From Bifidobacterium primatium (GTDB lineage: Bacteria > Actinomycetota > Actinomycetes > Actinomycetales > Bifidobacteriaceae): a stretch of DNA of 64,000 nt. Both the position numbers and the translations under genes were made by a program. The notes beneath the pieces are model-generated. The model was not told where the DNA came from. It saw nothing but the letters and a program-made list of their open reading frames with translations, and ran no database searches. Shown here one piece after another: positions 1-8,870 of the stretch (within the stretch, counting starts at the first letter, position 1; every line of letters begins with the position of its first letter). The stretch is from positions 248,001 to 312,000 of the forward strand of contig NZ_PEBI01000004.1 of assembly GCF_002802875.1 (NCBI RefSeq), read 5' to 3'.

Positions 1-490
1 GGAGGAGTCGCTGGCCATCCGGCGCATGCGCTCCTCCGTGGAGATGATGTCGCTGTTCGCCGGCGGCTCCGGCACGGGCATGGCCGACGACGGTTCCGGA
101 CCGTTCGTCATCGCGTCGCCGCATGGCACCGACTGGACGGTGCTGTACTACCCAGATGCGGCGTCATTGCCCACGCCGGCCTCCCCGTTGAACCGCACCA
201 TCACCGTGGTGGCGGTCAATGATCTCGCCGACGCCCTGCCGGTGATGACACCGTACCGCCAATGGCTCCAGTCGTGTGGCGTGGCCGTGGACAGCACGCG
301 GCTGTTCCCGCTGGCGCAGCGGGTGGGAGAACTGGGCATCGACCGCATATGCCCGGTCGGCGAAATGAACCGCGCCAAGTCGGGATGGCATCATGACGGC
401 GGATTCAACCTGCTCGACCTGGTGCGTGCGGTGGACGTGGAACGCGGCACCGACCGGTTCGCCGACTCCTTCGACGACGACTTCGAATAA
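1..490 (+). CDS. LuxC-like acyl-CoA reductase, C-terminal part (partial)
   Basis: The 5' end lies left of the window. The frame is open from base 2 and 162 residues are visible. The C-terminal segment RICPVGEMNRAKSGWHHDGG followed by FNLLDLVRAVD is the pattern I associate with the C-terminus of LuxC-type acyl-CoA reductases, which reduce activated fatty acids to aldehydes with NADPH. The catalytic Cys would be in the missing part. An SDR gene follows 26 bases downstream on the same strand, so the two are probably co-transcribed. The substrate is unknown. LuxC family is likely but rests on the C-terminus only. Confidence 0.6.
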   Translation, partial: EESLAIRRMRSSVEMMSLFAGGSGTGMADDGSGPFVIASPHGTDWTVLYYPDAASLPTPASPLNRTITVVAVNDLADALPVMTPYRQWLQSCGVAVDSTRLFPLAQRVGELGIDRICPVGEMNRAKSGWHHDGGFNLLDLVRAVDVERGTDRFADSFDDDFE

Positions 491-516
491 CAACGATACA
501 TTTCGGGAGCATCATC

Positions 517-1317
517 ATGACAACAGCATCATCCCCGACCCTGCCCCTCGCCGGCAAGGCGGCGATCGTCACCGGCGCAAGCCGTGGCATCGGCGCGGCC
601 ATCGCCAGACGGTTCGCCGAGCTCGGCGCGGCCGTGGTCATCGACTATCTGAGCAACGACGAGCGCGCCCTCGCCACGGCCACGGCCATCGAACGGGAGA
701 CCGGCGCCGAAGGCCGCGTGGCCGTGTTCAGGGCGGATGTGCGCGACGAGGAGCAGGTCCGTGCGCTGGCGGCGTTCACCGAGGAGACGTTCGGCGGCGT
801 GGACATCCTCGTCAACAACGCGCTGAGCCATTATTCGTTCGACCCGCGCCAGCGCCGCACGTTCGACGGCATTTCGTGGGACGACTACCGCGAGCAGATC
901 GACGGCTGCCTGCGCGGCGCCTACAACACATGCGCCGCCTGCCTGCCGCGGATGCGCAGGCAGGCCGGCGGCGCGATAGTCAACGTGTCGAGCAACCTCG
1001 TCGACGCGCCGATCGTGCCATACCACGATTACACGGCGGCAAAGGGGTCGCTCGTGGGATTCACCCGTTCGCTCGCCCAGGAGCTGGGCAAGTGGGGCAT
1101 CCGCGTGAACGCCGTGGCGGCGGGGCTCACCGTCGGCACGGATTCGAGCCGCGCCACCACGGAGGACGTGCGCGAGCGCATCGTGGCGATGACGCCGCTG
1201 GGACGTCTCGCCACCGCCGACGACATCGCCGGGGCCGTGGTGATGCTGGCCGGCGACGACGCCGCGTTCATCACCGGCCAGACCCTGCACGCCGACGGCG
1301 GCCTGGTGATGCGGTAG
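517..1317 (+). CDS. SDR-family 3-oxoacyl-ACP reductase-like oxidoreductase
   Basis: A 266-residue short-chain dehydrogenase/reductase. Visible are the Rossmann motif TGASRGIG near residue 19, an NNA motif (ILVNNALS) near 98, a catalytic YxxxK (YTAAK) near 172 and the C-terminal GQTLHADGG. It resembles FabG-like NAD(P)H-dependent 3-oxoacyl reductases. The start has GGGAG nine bases upstream. It follows the LuxC-like gene by 26 bases, which suggests a shared acyl-chain reduction pathway, but the substrate cannot be read from sequence. It is probably not the housekeeping FabG, because no fatty-acid synthesis genes are near. Confidence 0.8.
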   Translation: MTTASSPTLPLAGKAAIVTGASRGIGAAIARRFAELGAAVVIDYLSNDERALATATAIERETGAEGRVAVFRADVRDEEQVRALAAFTEETFGGVDILVNNALSHYSFDPRQRRTFDGISWDDYREQIDGCLRGAYNTCAACLPRMRRQAGGAIVNVSSNLVDAPIVPYHDYTAAKGSLVGFTRSLAQELGKWGIRVNAVAAGLTVGTDSSRATTEDVRERIVAMTPLGRLATADDIAGAVVMLAGDDAAFITGQTLHADGGLVMR

Positions 1318-1347
1318 CGGCACGGTTGGAGCGGCTCCGGCGGGGTG

Positions 1348-1495
1348 TGTCACACTCCCCTCAGTCCGCTGACGCGGACACCTCCCCTCGATCTCCGAGG
1401 GGAGCCAATAAGAAAACCGTCTCCGCTCCGACTCCCCTCGTTTTCCGAAAGGAGCCAAACCATCTCCGCTTTGCCTGACTGAGGGGAGTTGACAG
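1348..1495. repeat. MITE-like intergenic element with terminal inverted repeats
   Basis: About 148 bp between two convergent genes. The left end TGTCACACTCCCCTCAGTC and right end GACTGAGGGGAGTTGACA are near-perfect inverted copies. The interior holds further CTCCCCTC / GAGGGGAG hairpins. No coding capacity. Related CTCCCCTC palindromes occur at 35444, 41350 and 51204. Confidence 0.65.
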
Positions 1496-1509
1496 AGACC
1501 CGCGCTCCC

Positions 1510-2880
1510 CTACTTCGCGAGCTTGGCGAGGATGAGCGCCTCGGCGAGGATGTTCTTCCTCAGGCTCGGCAGGTCGATGGACTCGTTGGGGCTGTGCGCA
1601 TTGGCCTTCGGGTCCTCGGGGCCGGTGACGAGCACCTGGGCGCCGGGGAAGATGCGCTGCAGTTCGGGGATGAACGGGATGGATCCGCCCTCGCCCTTGT
1701 TGGCCGGCTCGGTCTCGAACGCCTCGGCGAGCGCCTCCTCGGCGTCCTTCACGACGGTGCTGTCCGGATCCATGGCCCAGCCCTGGCCGTTCTCCAATGG
1801 CTCGACGCTCACTTCGGCGCCGAACGGCGCGTGGGCGACGAGGAAGTCGGCGAGCGCCTGCTGCGCCTCGGCCGGCTTCTGGTTGGGCGAGGTGCGCATG
1901 GAGAGGCGGAACCGTGCGGAGTCGGCGATCACGTTGAAGGAGCCGTCGACCGGGTGGGCGTCGAAGCCGATGACGGTGACGGAGGGCTTGGTCCACAGTC
2001 GGGAGGCGAGCGAGTCGGTGCCGGCGAGACGGTAGCCGTCCACGATGGCGGCGTCGGCGCGCAGCGAGGCCTCGTCGAGATCGCGCTGCAGGCCGCCGAT
2101 GGGCTCCTCGGAGGCGACGCCGGGCACCACGAGGCTGCCGTTCTCGTCGTACATGGAGGCGATGAGCATGGAGGCGAGCGTGTTGGCGTCGAGGATCGGG
2201 CCGCCGAACTGGCCGGAGTGCACGGGATGGCCGAGCACGCGCACGGTCACGTCCACGCAGGTGTTGCCGCGCAGCGACGTGGTGAGCGAGGGGATTTCGG
2301 CGGACCAGTTGCCCGAATCGGCCACGATGATCACGTCGGAGTCGAATTCGTCCCTGTGGGCCTCGATGAACGGGATGAAGCTGGGCGAGCCCATCTCCTC
2401 CTCGCCTTCGATGAACACCTTGATGTTCACGCCGAGGTCGTCGCCGAGCGCGTGCAGGGCGCCGGAGTGGATGGCGATGCCGCCGCCGTCGTCGGCTGCG
2501 CCGCGGCCGTAGAGTCGGCCGTCGTCCTTGGTGGTGGCGACGAACGGTTCGGTCTCCCATTCGGCCGGGTCGGGTACGGGCTGCACGTCGTGGTGGGCGT
2601 ACAGCAGCACGGTCGGGGCTTCGGGGTTCACGATGCGGGAGCCGACGACCTCCCATGCGCCGGGTGTGCCGTCGGGGTTCGTGGACTGCACGACGCGGGC
2701 GTCGACGCCCTCCTTGCGCAGCAGGTCGGCCACGAATTCGGCGGAGCGCTTCATGTGCTCGCCGGTGATGCCCTTGGCGGAGACCGATCCGAGCGCGATC
2801 TTGTCGCTCAGCGCGGCCACCACGCGCTTCCAGTCGTCGTCGATGCGCGCGCGGAGCTCCTCCACGGTGATGTCCGTCAT
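1510..2880 (-). CDS. M20-family metallo-dipeptidase
   Basis: A 456-residue zinc peptidase of the M20 (ArgE/DapE/PepV-like) family, cytoplasmic, that hydrolyses dipeptides or related amides. Metal-site motifs seen are YAHHDVQP, YGRGAADDGGG and the catalytic EGEEEMGS. The start at MTDITVEEL has the strong SD GAAGGAGGT seven bases upstream. An in-frame upstream Met would add 13 residues but has no such site. The stop lies 14 bases past the end of the repeat element at 1348-1495. It is divergent from the DUF3043 gene, with 75 bases between. The exact substrate is unknown. Confidence 0.87.
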   Translation of the reverse strand: MTDITVEELRARIDDDWKRVVAALSDKIALGSVSAKGITGEHMKRSAEFVADLLRKEGVDARVVQSTNPDGTPGAWEVVGSRIVNPEAPTVLLYAHHDVQPVPDPAEWETEPFVATTKDDGRLYGRGAADDGGGIAIHSGALHALGDDLGVNIKVFIEGEEEMGSPSFIPFIEAHRDEFDSDVIIVADSGNWSAEIPSLTTSLRGNTCVDVTVRVLGHPVHSGQFGGPILDANTLASMLIASMYDENGSLVVPGVASEEPIGGLQRDLDEASLRADAAIVDGYRLAGTDSLASRLWTKPSVTVIGFDAHPVDGSFNVIADSARFRLSMRTSPNQKPAEAQQALADFLVAHAPFGAEVSVEPLENGQGWAMDPDSTVVKDAEEALAEAFETEPANKGEGGSIPFIPELQRIFPGAQVLVTGPEDPKANAHSPNESIDLPSLRKNILAEALILAKLAK

Positions 2881-2955
2881 TGCAACCTCCTTCGATAGGT
2901 GTTCGGCATTGGCAATCAAGCCGAATGAGTCTAGGCGTCACCGTAACCTGTTCGC

Positions 2956-3573
2956 ATGACATGGAACCCCTTCAAACGTTCAGAAGACAAGGAAAAGAGC
3001 GAGGAATCCCCCGCCGCGGCCGAGACGAAGCCGAATAACGGCAAGAAGAACCGTCCGACCCCGAAGATGAAGGACGCGCAGGCGGCGAAGATCCGTCCGC
3101 TGGTGCCGAAGGACCGCAAGGCCAGCAACAAGGTCGCCAAGGCAAAGCTGCGTGAGAAGCAGGATTCGGAGTACGCCGCCATGAAGAGCGGCGACCTGGC
3201 CCATATGCCGAAGTCGGAGCGCATCGACTACCGCATCTACATCCGCGATTATGTTGACGCCCGCTGGAACCTGGCCGAGTTCATGATGCCGTTCGTCATC
3301 ATCATGCTGGTCGCCTCGATGTTCATCACGTCGACGAACCCGCAGATCACGTGGCTGCTCATGCTGGTGATGTACGCCTACTTCTTCGCGGCGATCATCG
3401 ACATCGCCATCATGTGGCATGGCCTGAAGAAGAAGCTCATCGCCAAGTACGGCGAGAAGTCCGTGGCCAAGGGCACGCGTTCGGCCAGCTACGCCTGGTC
3501 GCGTTCCATGCAGATGCGTCGCTGGCGCCTGCCCCGCCCGCGCAACCAGAAGCGCGGCGTGTGGCCGGAATGA
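2956..3573 (+). CDS. DUF3043 membrane protein
   Basis: 205 residues. A charged Lys/Glu/Ala-rich N-terminus (about 1-85) is followed by DYRIYIRDYVDARWNLAEF and two hydrophobic helices at roughly 114-131 and 135-153, then a basic C-terminal tail. This is the pattern of the actinobacterial DUF3043 family, whose function is unknown. It lies directly upstream of lpdA and is closed by a good terminator at 3596-3638. The context (dipeptidase, lpdA, DUF4191, glnA) is conserved in actinobacteria as far as I recall. Confidence 0.85.
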   Translation: MTWNPFKRSEDKEKSEESPAAAETKPNNGKKNRPTPKMKDAQAAKIRPLVPKDRKASNKVAKAKLREKQDSEYAAMKSGDLAHMPKSERIDYRIYIRDYVDARWNLAEFMMPFVIIMLVASMFITSTNPQITWLLMLVMYAYFFAAIIDIAIMWHGLKKKLIAKYGEKSVAKGTRSASYAWSRSMQMRRWRLPRPRNQKRGVWPE

Positions 3574-3595
3574 TGAGACGGAGCGTATGAGCGAG

Positions 3596-3638
3596 AACGC
3601 CGATGCCCGGCGAATTATGCTGGGTATCGGCGTTTTTT
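3596..3638 (+). terminator. Rho-independent terminator after the DUF3043 gene
   Basis: A 13-bp stem AACGCCGATGCCC / GGGTATCGGCGTT with one G-T pair, followed by a run of six T (3633-3638). Confidence 0.85.
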
Positions 3639-3714
3639 CATGACCGGACGCCATCAGGCGTCATTCGTTCACGACCATATCAATACATATACATTCGAAT
3701 AAGGGGGTCCCATC

Positions 3715-5214
3715 ATGACGGGCATCACTGCCGAGGAGAACGCGATGGATTACGACGTCGTCATCGTGGGCGCGGGTCCCGGCGGATATTCCGCCGCCCT
3801 GCGCGCCGCCGAACTGGGATTGAAGGTCGCGCTCGTCGAAAGGGACGAGAGGCCGGGCGGCACCTGCCTGAATCGCGGGTGCATTCCCACGAAGGCGCTC
3901 ATCACCGCTGCGCGCAGCGTCGAGACCGGCCGCCATGCCTCGCGCTACGGCATCGACATGTCGGTCAACGGCATCGATTTCGGCGCGCTGCGCGACTACC
4001 GCCGGGGCACGGTGCACACCGTCGTCGAGGGGCTTTCCGGCCTGCTTCGCTTCCGCGGCGTCGAGATGATCCATGGCGAGGTGCGCGGCGTCGCCCGCGC
4101 GAACGGCGGGGAAGATGATGCCGCCGCATACGCCGTCGACGTCGCATTGCGGTCCGGCGGGGAAGGCGGATCCCGGACCCTGCTCGCCCGTCACGTGGTC
4201 GTGGCCACCGGCTCGCGGCCCCGTCCGCTGCCCGGCATCCCCTTCTCCCAGAGCGTCATCAACTCCGACGCCGCATTGGAGCTCAACGAGTTCCCGAACG
4301 ACGTCATCATCATCGGATCGGGGGCCATCGCCCTGGAGTTCGCCTCGCTGTGGAACGCCGCCGGCAGCCACGTCACATTGCTGGCCCGCAAAAACGGCGT
4401 GCTGTCGAACTGGGACCGCCGCACCAGCGCCACGATGACTCGCGAGCTCAAGCGCCGCGGCATCGACGTGGTCACCAAGGCCTCGGTGACCGGCATCGAC
4501 ACCGGCGTGAACCTCGGCGCCGCGGTGCATTACCGGGTCGACGCCGGCAGGACGGACGAGGAAAGGACCGCGGCCGCGCAGATCGTGCTGGTCGCGATAG
4601 GCCGCGACCCCAACACGGACGCCCCATGGTTCGATTCCCTTGGCCTGGCCCGCGATGATTCGGGCTACGTTCGCGTGGACGGGCTCGGCCGCACGAACCT
4701 GGCAGATATATGGGCGGTCGGCGACATCACCGGCGGCTATCAGCTCGCCCACCGTGCATTCGAACAGGGCATCGTCGTGGCGGAGGCCATCGCGGGCCTC
4801 GACCCCGAACCCGTGCGCGAGGAGACGATTCCGCGCGTGGTGTTCTCCTCCCCCGAGGCCGCGGCCGTGGGCCTGACCCGCACGCAGGCCCAGGCTGACG
4901 ACCGCTATGACGACGTGACCGAGACCATATATCCGATGATGGGCAACGCCCGCACGCTGATGACCGGCGAGAACGGATCGGTCACGGTGATCGGCGCGGT
5001 GCCGGCCGACGAGCCCGAGTCGCGCCGCGTCATCGTCGGCGTGCACATGGTCGGACCGGAGGTCAACGAGCTGGCGGGCGAGGCCGAGCAGCTCGTCGGC
5101 AACGCGGTGCCTCTCAGCCGTGCGGCACGCCTGATCCATCCGCATCCCACGTTCGGCGAGGCATTGGGAGAGGCGCTGCTCAAGGCGGACGGCCGGCCGC
5201 TGCATATGCGCTGA
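3715..5214 (+). CDS. lpdA: Dihydrolipoyl dehydrogenase (pyridine nucleotide-disulfide oxidoreductase)
   Basis: 499 residues. Near the N-terminus are the FAD-binding VVIVGAGPGGYSAA and the redox-active disulfide GGTCLNRGCIPTKAL. The NAD-binding IIGSGAIALEFA comes next, then the second FAD motif AVGDITGGYQLAHRA and a C-terminal dimerisation domain with the catalytic pair in HPHPTFGE. This is the family of the E3 subunit of 2-oxoacid dehydrogenase complexes, oxidising dihydrolipoamide with NAD. AAGGGGG precedes the ATG; an internal Met at residue 11 (MDYDVVIV) is a possible alternative start. No E1 or E2 genes are adjacent, so its partner here is uncertain; many actinobacteria keep lpdA apart from them. 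Confidence 0.9.
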   Translation: MTGITAEENAMDYDVVIVGAGPGGYSAALRAAELGLKVALVERDERPGGTCLNRGCIPTKALITAARSVETGRHASRYGIDMSVNGIDFGALRDYRRGTVHTVVEGLSGLLRFRGVEMIHGEVRGVARANGGEDDAAAYAVDVALRSGGEGGSRTLLARHVVVATGSRPRPLPGIPFSQSVINSDAALELNEFPNDVIIIGSGAIALEFASLWNAAGSHVTLLARKNGVLSNWDRRTSATMTRELKRRGIDVVTKASVTGIDTGVNLGAAVHYRVDAGRTDEERTAAAQIVLVAIGRDPNTDAPWFDSLGLARDDSGYVRVDGLGRTNLADIWAVGDITGGYQLAHRAFEQGIVVAEAIAGLDPEPVREETIPRVVFSSPEAAAVGLTRTQAQADDRYDDVTETIYPMMGNARTLMTGENGSVTVIGAVPADEPESRRVIVGVHMVGPEVNELAGEAEQLVGNAVPLSRAARLIHPHPTFGEALGEALLKADGRPLHMR

Positions 5215-5322
5215 CCGGGGCCGGCACCAAGGCCGAAGGCGCCATTTGGCAGAAAACCAAGTACACTGGTTGTCCAGCAATTGTCTCAACGACCCCGACA
5301 ACGCTCTATATAAAAGGACATC

Positions 5323-6042
5323 ATGGCAGAGAAGAAAGAACAGAAGCCGAAGAAGCAAGGCACCATCAGCCAGATCATCCAGATCTACAAGTTCACCGCC
5401 CAGGACGACAAGCAGCTGCCGTTCCTCATCGCCGGTGCCATCGTGATCCCGATCGTCGCCGCCGTCATCGTCGCGGTCCTCTGGTTCTCCTGGATCACCG
5501 ACATCTTCACCATCATCCTCGGCGTCATGGTGGGCCTGCTGTTCGGCACGCTGGTGCTCACCCGCCGCGCCGACAAGGTCGGCTTCCGTCAGATGGACGG
5601 ACGCCCCGGCGCCACCGGAGCCATCCTGAACAACATCACCAAGGGCGGATTCTCGTTCCCGCAGGAGCCCGTGTGGGTCGATGCCAAGACCAAGGACGCC
5701 ATCTGGCGCGGCACCGGCCGCACCGGCGTCTACCTGGTGGGCGAAGGCGAGTACGGTCGCGTGATGAAGGCCATCGACAAGGAGGAGGCCAAGGTCAAGC
5801 GCATCACCCGCGGCTCCGACATCCCCGTCATCAAGATCTGCGTCGGCCACGGCGAGAAGCAGGTTCCACTGGACAAGCTGCAGAAGACCGTGATGAAGCA
5901 GAAGGTCAAGCTCACCAAATACGAGCTCGACGAACTGAACTCCCGTCTGAAGACCCTACAGGCCAAGAACACGATGGGCATGCCCAAGGGCATGGACCCG
6001 AGCAGGATGCACGTCAGCCGCCGCGCGATGCGAGGCAGGTGA
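5323..6042 (+). CDS. DUF4191 membrane protein
   Basis: 239 residues. A Lys/Glu-rich N-terminus precedes two adjacent hydrophobic helices at about 36-58 and 61-80, followed by a soluble basic domain (about 85-239) with the GATGAILNN and WRGTGRTGVYLVGEG segments of the actinobacterial DUF4191 family. Function is unknown. It sits between lpdA and glnA, as commonly seen in actinobacteria. The SD is AAAGGA ahead of ATG. A terminator follows at 6094-6135. Confidence 0.85.
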   Translation: MAEKKEQKPKKQGTISQIIQIYKFTAQDDKQLPFLIAGAIVIPIVAAVIVAVLWFSWITDIFTIILGVMVGLLFGTLVLTRRADKVGFRQMDGRPGATGAILNNITKGGFSFPQEPVWVDAKTKDAIWRGTGRTGVYLVGEGEYGRVMKAIDKEEAKVKRITRGSDIPVIKICVGHGEKQVPLDKLQKTVMKQKVKLTKYELDELNSRLKTLQAKNTMGMPKGMDPSRMHVSRRAMRGR

Positions 6043-6093
6043 CCCGCCCCTTCCGCGGTTCGGTCTCGCATCGCGGAAGATTCATTTCATAGG

Positions 6094-6135
6094 AATGTCG
6101 GTAATGCACGAAATGTGACATTACCGACATTTTTC
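6094..6135 (+). terminator. Rho-independent terminator after the DUF4191 gene
   Basis: The inverted repeat AATGTCGGTAATG / CATTACCGACATT is followed by T residues. The remaining 6136-6398 is the glnA leader; I saw no gene or riboswitch I can name in it. Confidence 0.8.
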
Positions 6136-6398
6136 GTATTCGGCCCTCCAGACGGCATCATCACCGTCGGAACGCATCTTTCGGAACCGGCATCGAACGC
6201 TTTATCCGGCGATCACGTCACATGGCGCGACATCACGGGGAACCTCTCAAACGATTGTCAAGGTCATATCAAATACTGACACACACTTTTTCCCTGTTTT
6301 TCTCTTCGCGAAACATTCTCGTAACCCAACGGCACCCTGTGGGAAATATCCGAGAGTACATTCTTCATACGTAAGTTCTCACGAATAAAGGAGCGATT

Positions 6399-7847
6399 GT
6401 GGCAGAGAATAAGATTTTCGCCCACACGCCTGAAGAAGTCGAAGCGCTGATCAACAAGGAAGGCATCGAGTATGTCTCCGTCCGCTTCACCGACCTCATC
6501 GGCGTCCAGCAGCATTTCACCGTGCCTGCCAGCGAGTTCACCGACAACGCCTTCACCGACGGCATGCCGTTCGATGGCTCTTCGGTGCAGGGCTTCCAGG
6601 CCATCAACGAGTCCGATATGAAGCTGGTTCCCGATGTGACCACCGCTTACGTCGACCCGTTCCGCAAGCACAAGACCCTCAACGTGGCCTTCTCCATCGT
6701 CGACCCGCTGACCGACGAGCCGTACTCGCGCGATCCGCGTCAGGTCGCCGCCAAGGCCGAGGCCTACCTGAAGTCCACCGGCATCGCCGACACCGCCTCC
6801 TTCGCTCCTGAGGCCGAGTTCTTCATCTTCGACAAGGTGCGCTTCGAGAACAACATGCAGCGCTCCTTCTACGAGGTGGACTCCATCGAGGCTCCGTGGA
6901 ACTCCGGCGTCGACACCGAAGAGGACGGCACCCCGAACATCGGCTTCAAGAACCGTGTGAAGCGCGGCTACTTCCCGGTCCCGCCGATCGACCACTACCA
7001 GGACCTGCGCGACGACATGGTCGCCAACCTGCAGAAGGTCGGCCTGCAGCTCGAGCGCTCCCACCACGAGGTCGGCGGCGCTGGCCAGCAGGAGATCAAC
7101 TACCGCTTCAACACCCTGCAGCACGCCGGCGACGACCTGATGAAGTACAAGTACGTCGTTCACGAGACCGCCTTCCTCAACGGCAAGTCCGTGACCTTCA
7201 TGCCGAAGCCGATCGCAGGCGACAACGGCACCGGCATGCACTGCCACCAGTCCCTGTGGAAGGACGGCAAGCCGCTGTTCTACGACGAGAAGGGCTACGG
7301 CGGGCTCTCCGACCTCGCTCGCTGGTACATCGGCGGCCTGATCAAGCACTCCTCCTCCGTGCTTGCCTTCACCAACCCGTCGCTGAACTCGTACCACCGT
7401 CTGGTTCCGGGCTTCGAGGCTCCTGTCAACCTGGTGTACTCCGCCCGTAACCGCTCCGCCGCCATCCGTATTCCGCTGGCCGGCACCTCCCCGGCTTCGA
7501 AGCGCATCGAGTTCCGCGCTCCGGATCCGTCCTGCAACCCGTTCCTCGCCTTCTCCGCCCAGCTCATGGCCGGTCTCGACGGTATTCTCAACCACATCGA
7601 GCCCCCGGAGCCGGTCGACAAGGACCTCTACGAGCTTCCTCCGGAAGAGCACGCCGGCATCAAGCAGGTTCCGAGCTCTCTGGCCGAGGCCATGGACGCC
7701 CTCGAAGAGGATCACGACTTCCTCTCCGCCGGCGACGTCTTCACCGAGGATCTCATCGAGACGTGGATCGACCTCAAGCGCGGCGAAATCGACCAGGCCC
7801 GTCTGGCCCCGACCCCGCTCGAGTACGAGCTCTACTACCACATCTGA
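6399..7847 (+). CDS. glnA: Type I (beta) glutamine synthetase
   Basis: 482 residues. It condenses glutamate and ammonia with ATP to glutamine as a cytoplasmic dodecamer. Recognised blocks are [10 protein letters not shown] (latch region), [52 protein letters not shown] and the C-terminal segment with [10 protein letters not shown]. The Tyr in that segment, about residue 411, is the adenylylation site of GSI-beta enzymes, so control by a GlnE-type adenylyltransferase is expected from the family. The start is GTG with AAAGGAG seven bases upstream. The gene is monocistronic, ending in a strong hairpin at 7913. Confidence 0.96.
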   Translation: MAENKIFAHTPEEVEALINKEGIEYVSVRFTDLIGVQQHFTVPASEFTDNAFTDGMPFDGSSVQGFQAINESDMKLVPDVTTAYVDPFRKHKTLNVAFSIVDPLTDEPYSRDPRQVAAKAEAYLKSTGIADTASFAPEAEFFIFDKVRFENNMQRSFYEVDSIEAPWNSGVDTEEDGTPNIGFKNRVKRGYFPVPPIDHYQDLRDDMVANLQKVGLQLERSHHEVGGAGQQEINYRFNTLQHAGDDLMKYKYVVHETAFLNGKSVTFMPKPIAGDNGTGMHCHQSLWKDGKPLFYDEKGYGGLSDLARWYIGGLIKHSSSVLAFTNPSLNSYHRLVPGFEAPVNLVYSARNRSAAIRIPLAGTSPASKRIEFRAPDPSCNPFLAFSAQLMAGLDGILNHIEPPEPVDKDLYELPPEEHAGIKQVPSSLAEAMDALEEDHDFLSAGDVFTEDLIETWIDLKRGEIDQARLAPTPLEYELYYHI

Positions 7848-7912
7848 TCGATCACCCTCGGAATCGTTGCAGTTGCGGCGATTCCGTCATTAGGGGCAGC
7901 CAGTAGGTAGTC

Positions 7913-7956
7913 AATAGGCCGTTCATTCGCAATGCCGGATGAACGGCCTATTCGTT
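7913..7956 (+). terminator. glnA terminator
   Basis: A 14-bp perfect stem AATAGGCCGTTCAT / ATGAACGGCCTATT followed by CGTTTT. Confidence 0.85.
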
Positions 7957-8007
7957 TTCCACGACCGTCTCCCTCGATATTTCATCAACCACCAAGGAAA
8001 CCCCATC

Positions 8008-8514
8008 ATGGTTCTCATCCTCATGCTCGCGTTCATCGCGTTCTGCATCTTCATGGCCGTCAAGATGACGAAGCGAAAGAACGAACGCAAGCCAGCCGAC
8101 CAGTCGACAGGCCAAGGCACCACCCGCACCATTCCAGACAGCGTCCTGATGAACAGCCCGATCATCCCGTACGCCCCCGGCCGCGATCTTCGCAACGCAC
8201 CGCCGAACACCGTCGTGATGGCCCCCAAGGAATCCAGGTATGCAGGATGGATCAAACAGCACACCTGGTTCGCCTTCAACGAGCAGGGCATCATCGACAC
8301 CTGCTGCGTCTGCCACAAATACGTTCACAAGGACGACCGCTTCTACGTACGCTGCGTGGACTGCAAGAAGGTGGCTTGCAAGGACTGCCACTACCTGTGC
8401 CCGTACTGCTTCGTCGCACGCTGCGATGACTGCGTGCGTCTCGGAGGCCTTCACGGCAACGACATCATGTGCCCCAACGTCTCCTGGCACGGCCCCATGC
8501 AGCGCGAACTATAG
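8008..8514 (+). CDS. Membrane-anchored Cys-rich (zinc-ribbon-like) protein
   Basis: 168 residues from an ATG with AAGGAAA upstream; an earlier in-frame Met at 7939 has no SD. One hydrophobic helix (about residues 2-20, VLILMLAFIAFCIFMAV) is followed by a basic stop-transfer KMTKRKNERK, a linker and a C-terminal domain with some twelve Cys and several His arranged as TCCVCHK, RCVDCKK, CKDCHYLCPYC and RCDDC. The spacing suggests two or more zinc sites of RING/B-box or zinc-ribbon type, with the domain in the cytoplasm. I do not recognise the family. It stands alone between glnA and the ABC-F gene. Confidence 0.75.
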   Translation: MVLILMLAFIAFCIFMAVKMTKRKNERKPADQSTGQGTTRTIPDSVLMNSPIIPYAPGRDLRNAPPNTVVMAPKESRYAGWIKQHTWFAFNEQGIIDTCCVCHKYVHKDDRFYVRCVDCKKVACKDCHYLCPYCFVARCDDCVRLGGLHGNDIMCPNVSWHGPMQREL

Positions 8515-8870
8515 GCCGCCCGCCATACCGATTTGCACGACGGCAGGCAAAGGTATTATGCTTGCCGTCGAATGTTTCACGGGTTCCCGATATGCCGGGG
8601 AATCCATATGAAGGAGTTTTCTCGAATTGATTTCCCGATAGACAGCGGACAATGCGGAATGTGACGGCCGACTGCGCCGTCGCGCCCCGTCATGCTGGCT
8701 ATCGCGGCATACCCCGTCGTTTTCGATCACGGCCACGGCATTGCCTTGAATCCTTCGATTTCCCGAATCACCGACGTCGTCGAAAGACGCCGGCATTCAT
8801 GCATGACGTTTCGCATTCTCCGCCATACATCGTCGTATGCAGTCGAAACGAATCGAAAAGGAGAACCGTC
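8515..8870. other. Gene-free stretch before the ABC-F gene
   Basis: About 356 bases. A short hairpin (CGACGGCA 8538-8545 / TGCCGTCG 8563-8570) without a clear T-run may end the upstream transcript. Short open frames occur across 8652-8870 but none has an SD or convincing composition. Leader-peptide control of the ABC-F gene is possible but not shown. Confidence 0.5.

Noticed and set aside
8652-8870. N-terminal extension of the ABC-F ATPase
   Set aside because: No SD at the upstream starts; the start at 8871 has AAAAGGAG and is followed at once by the ABC domain.
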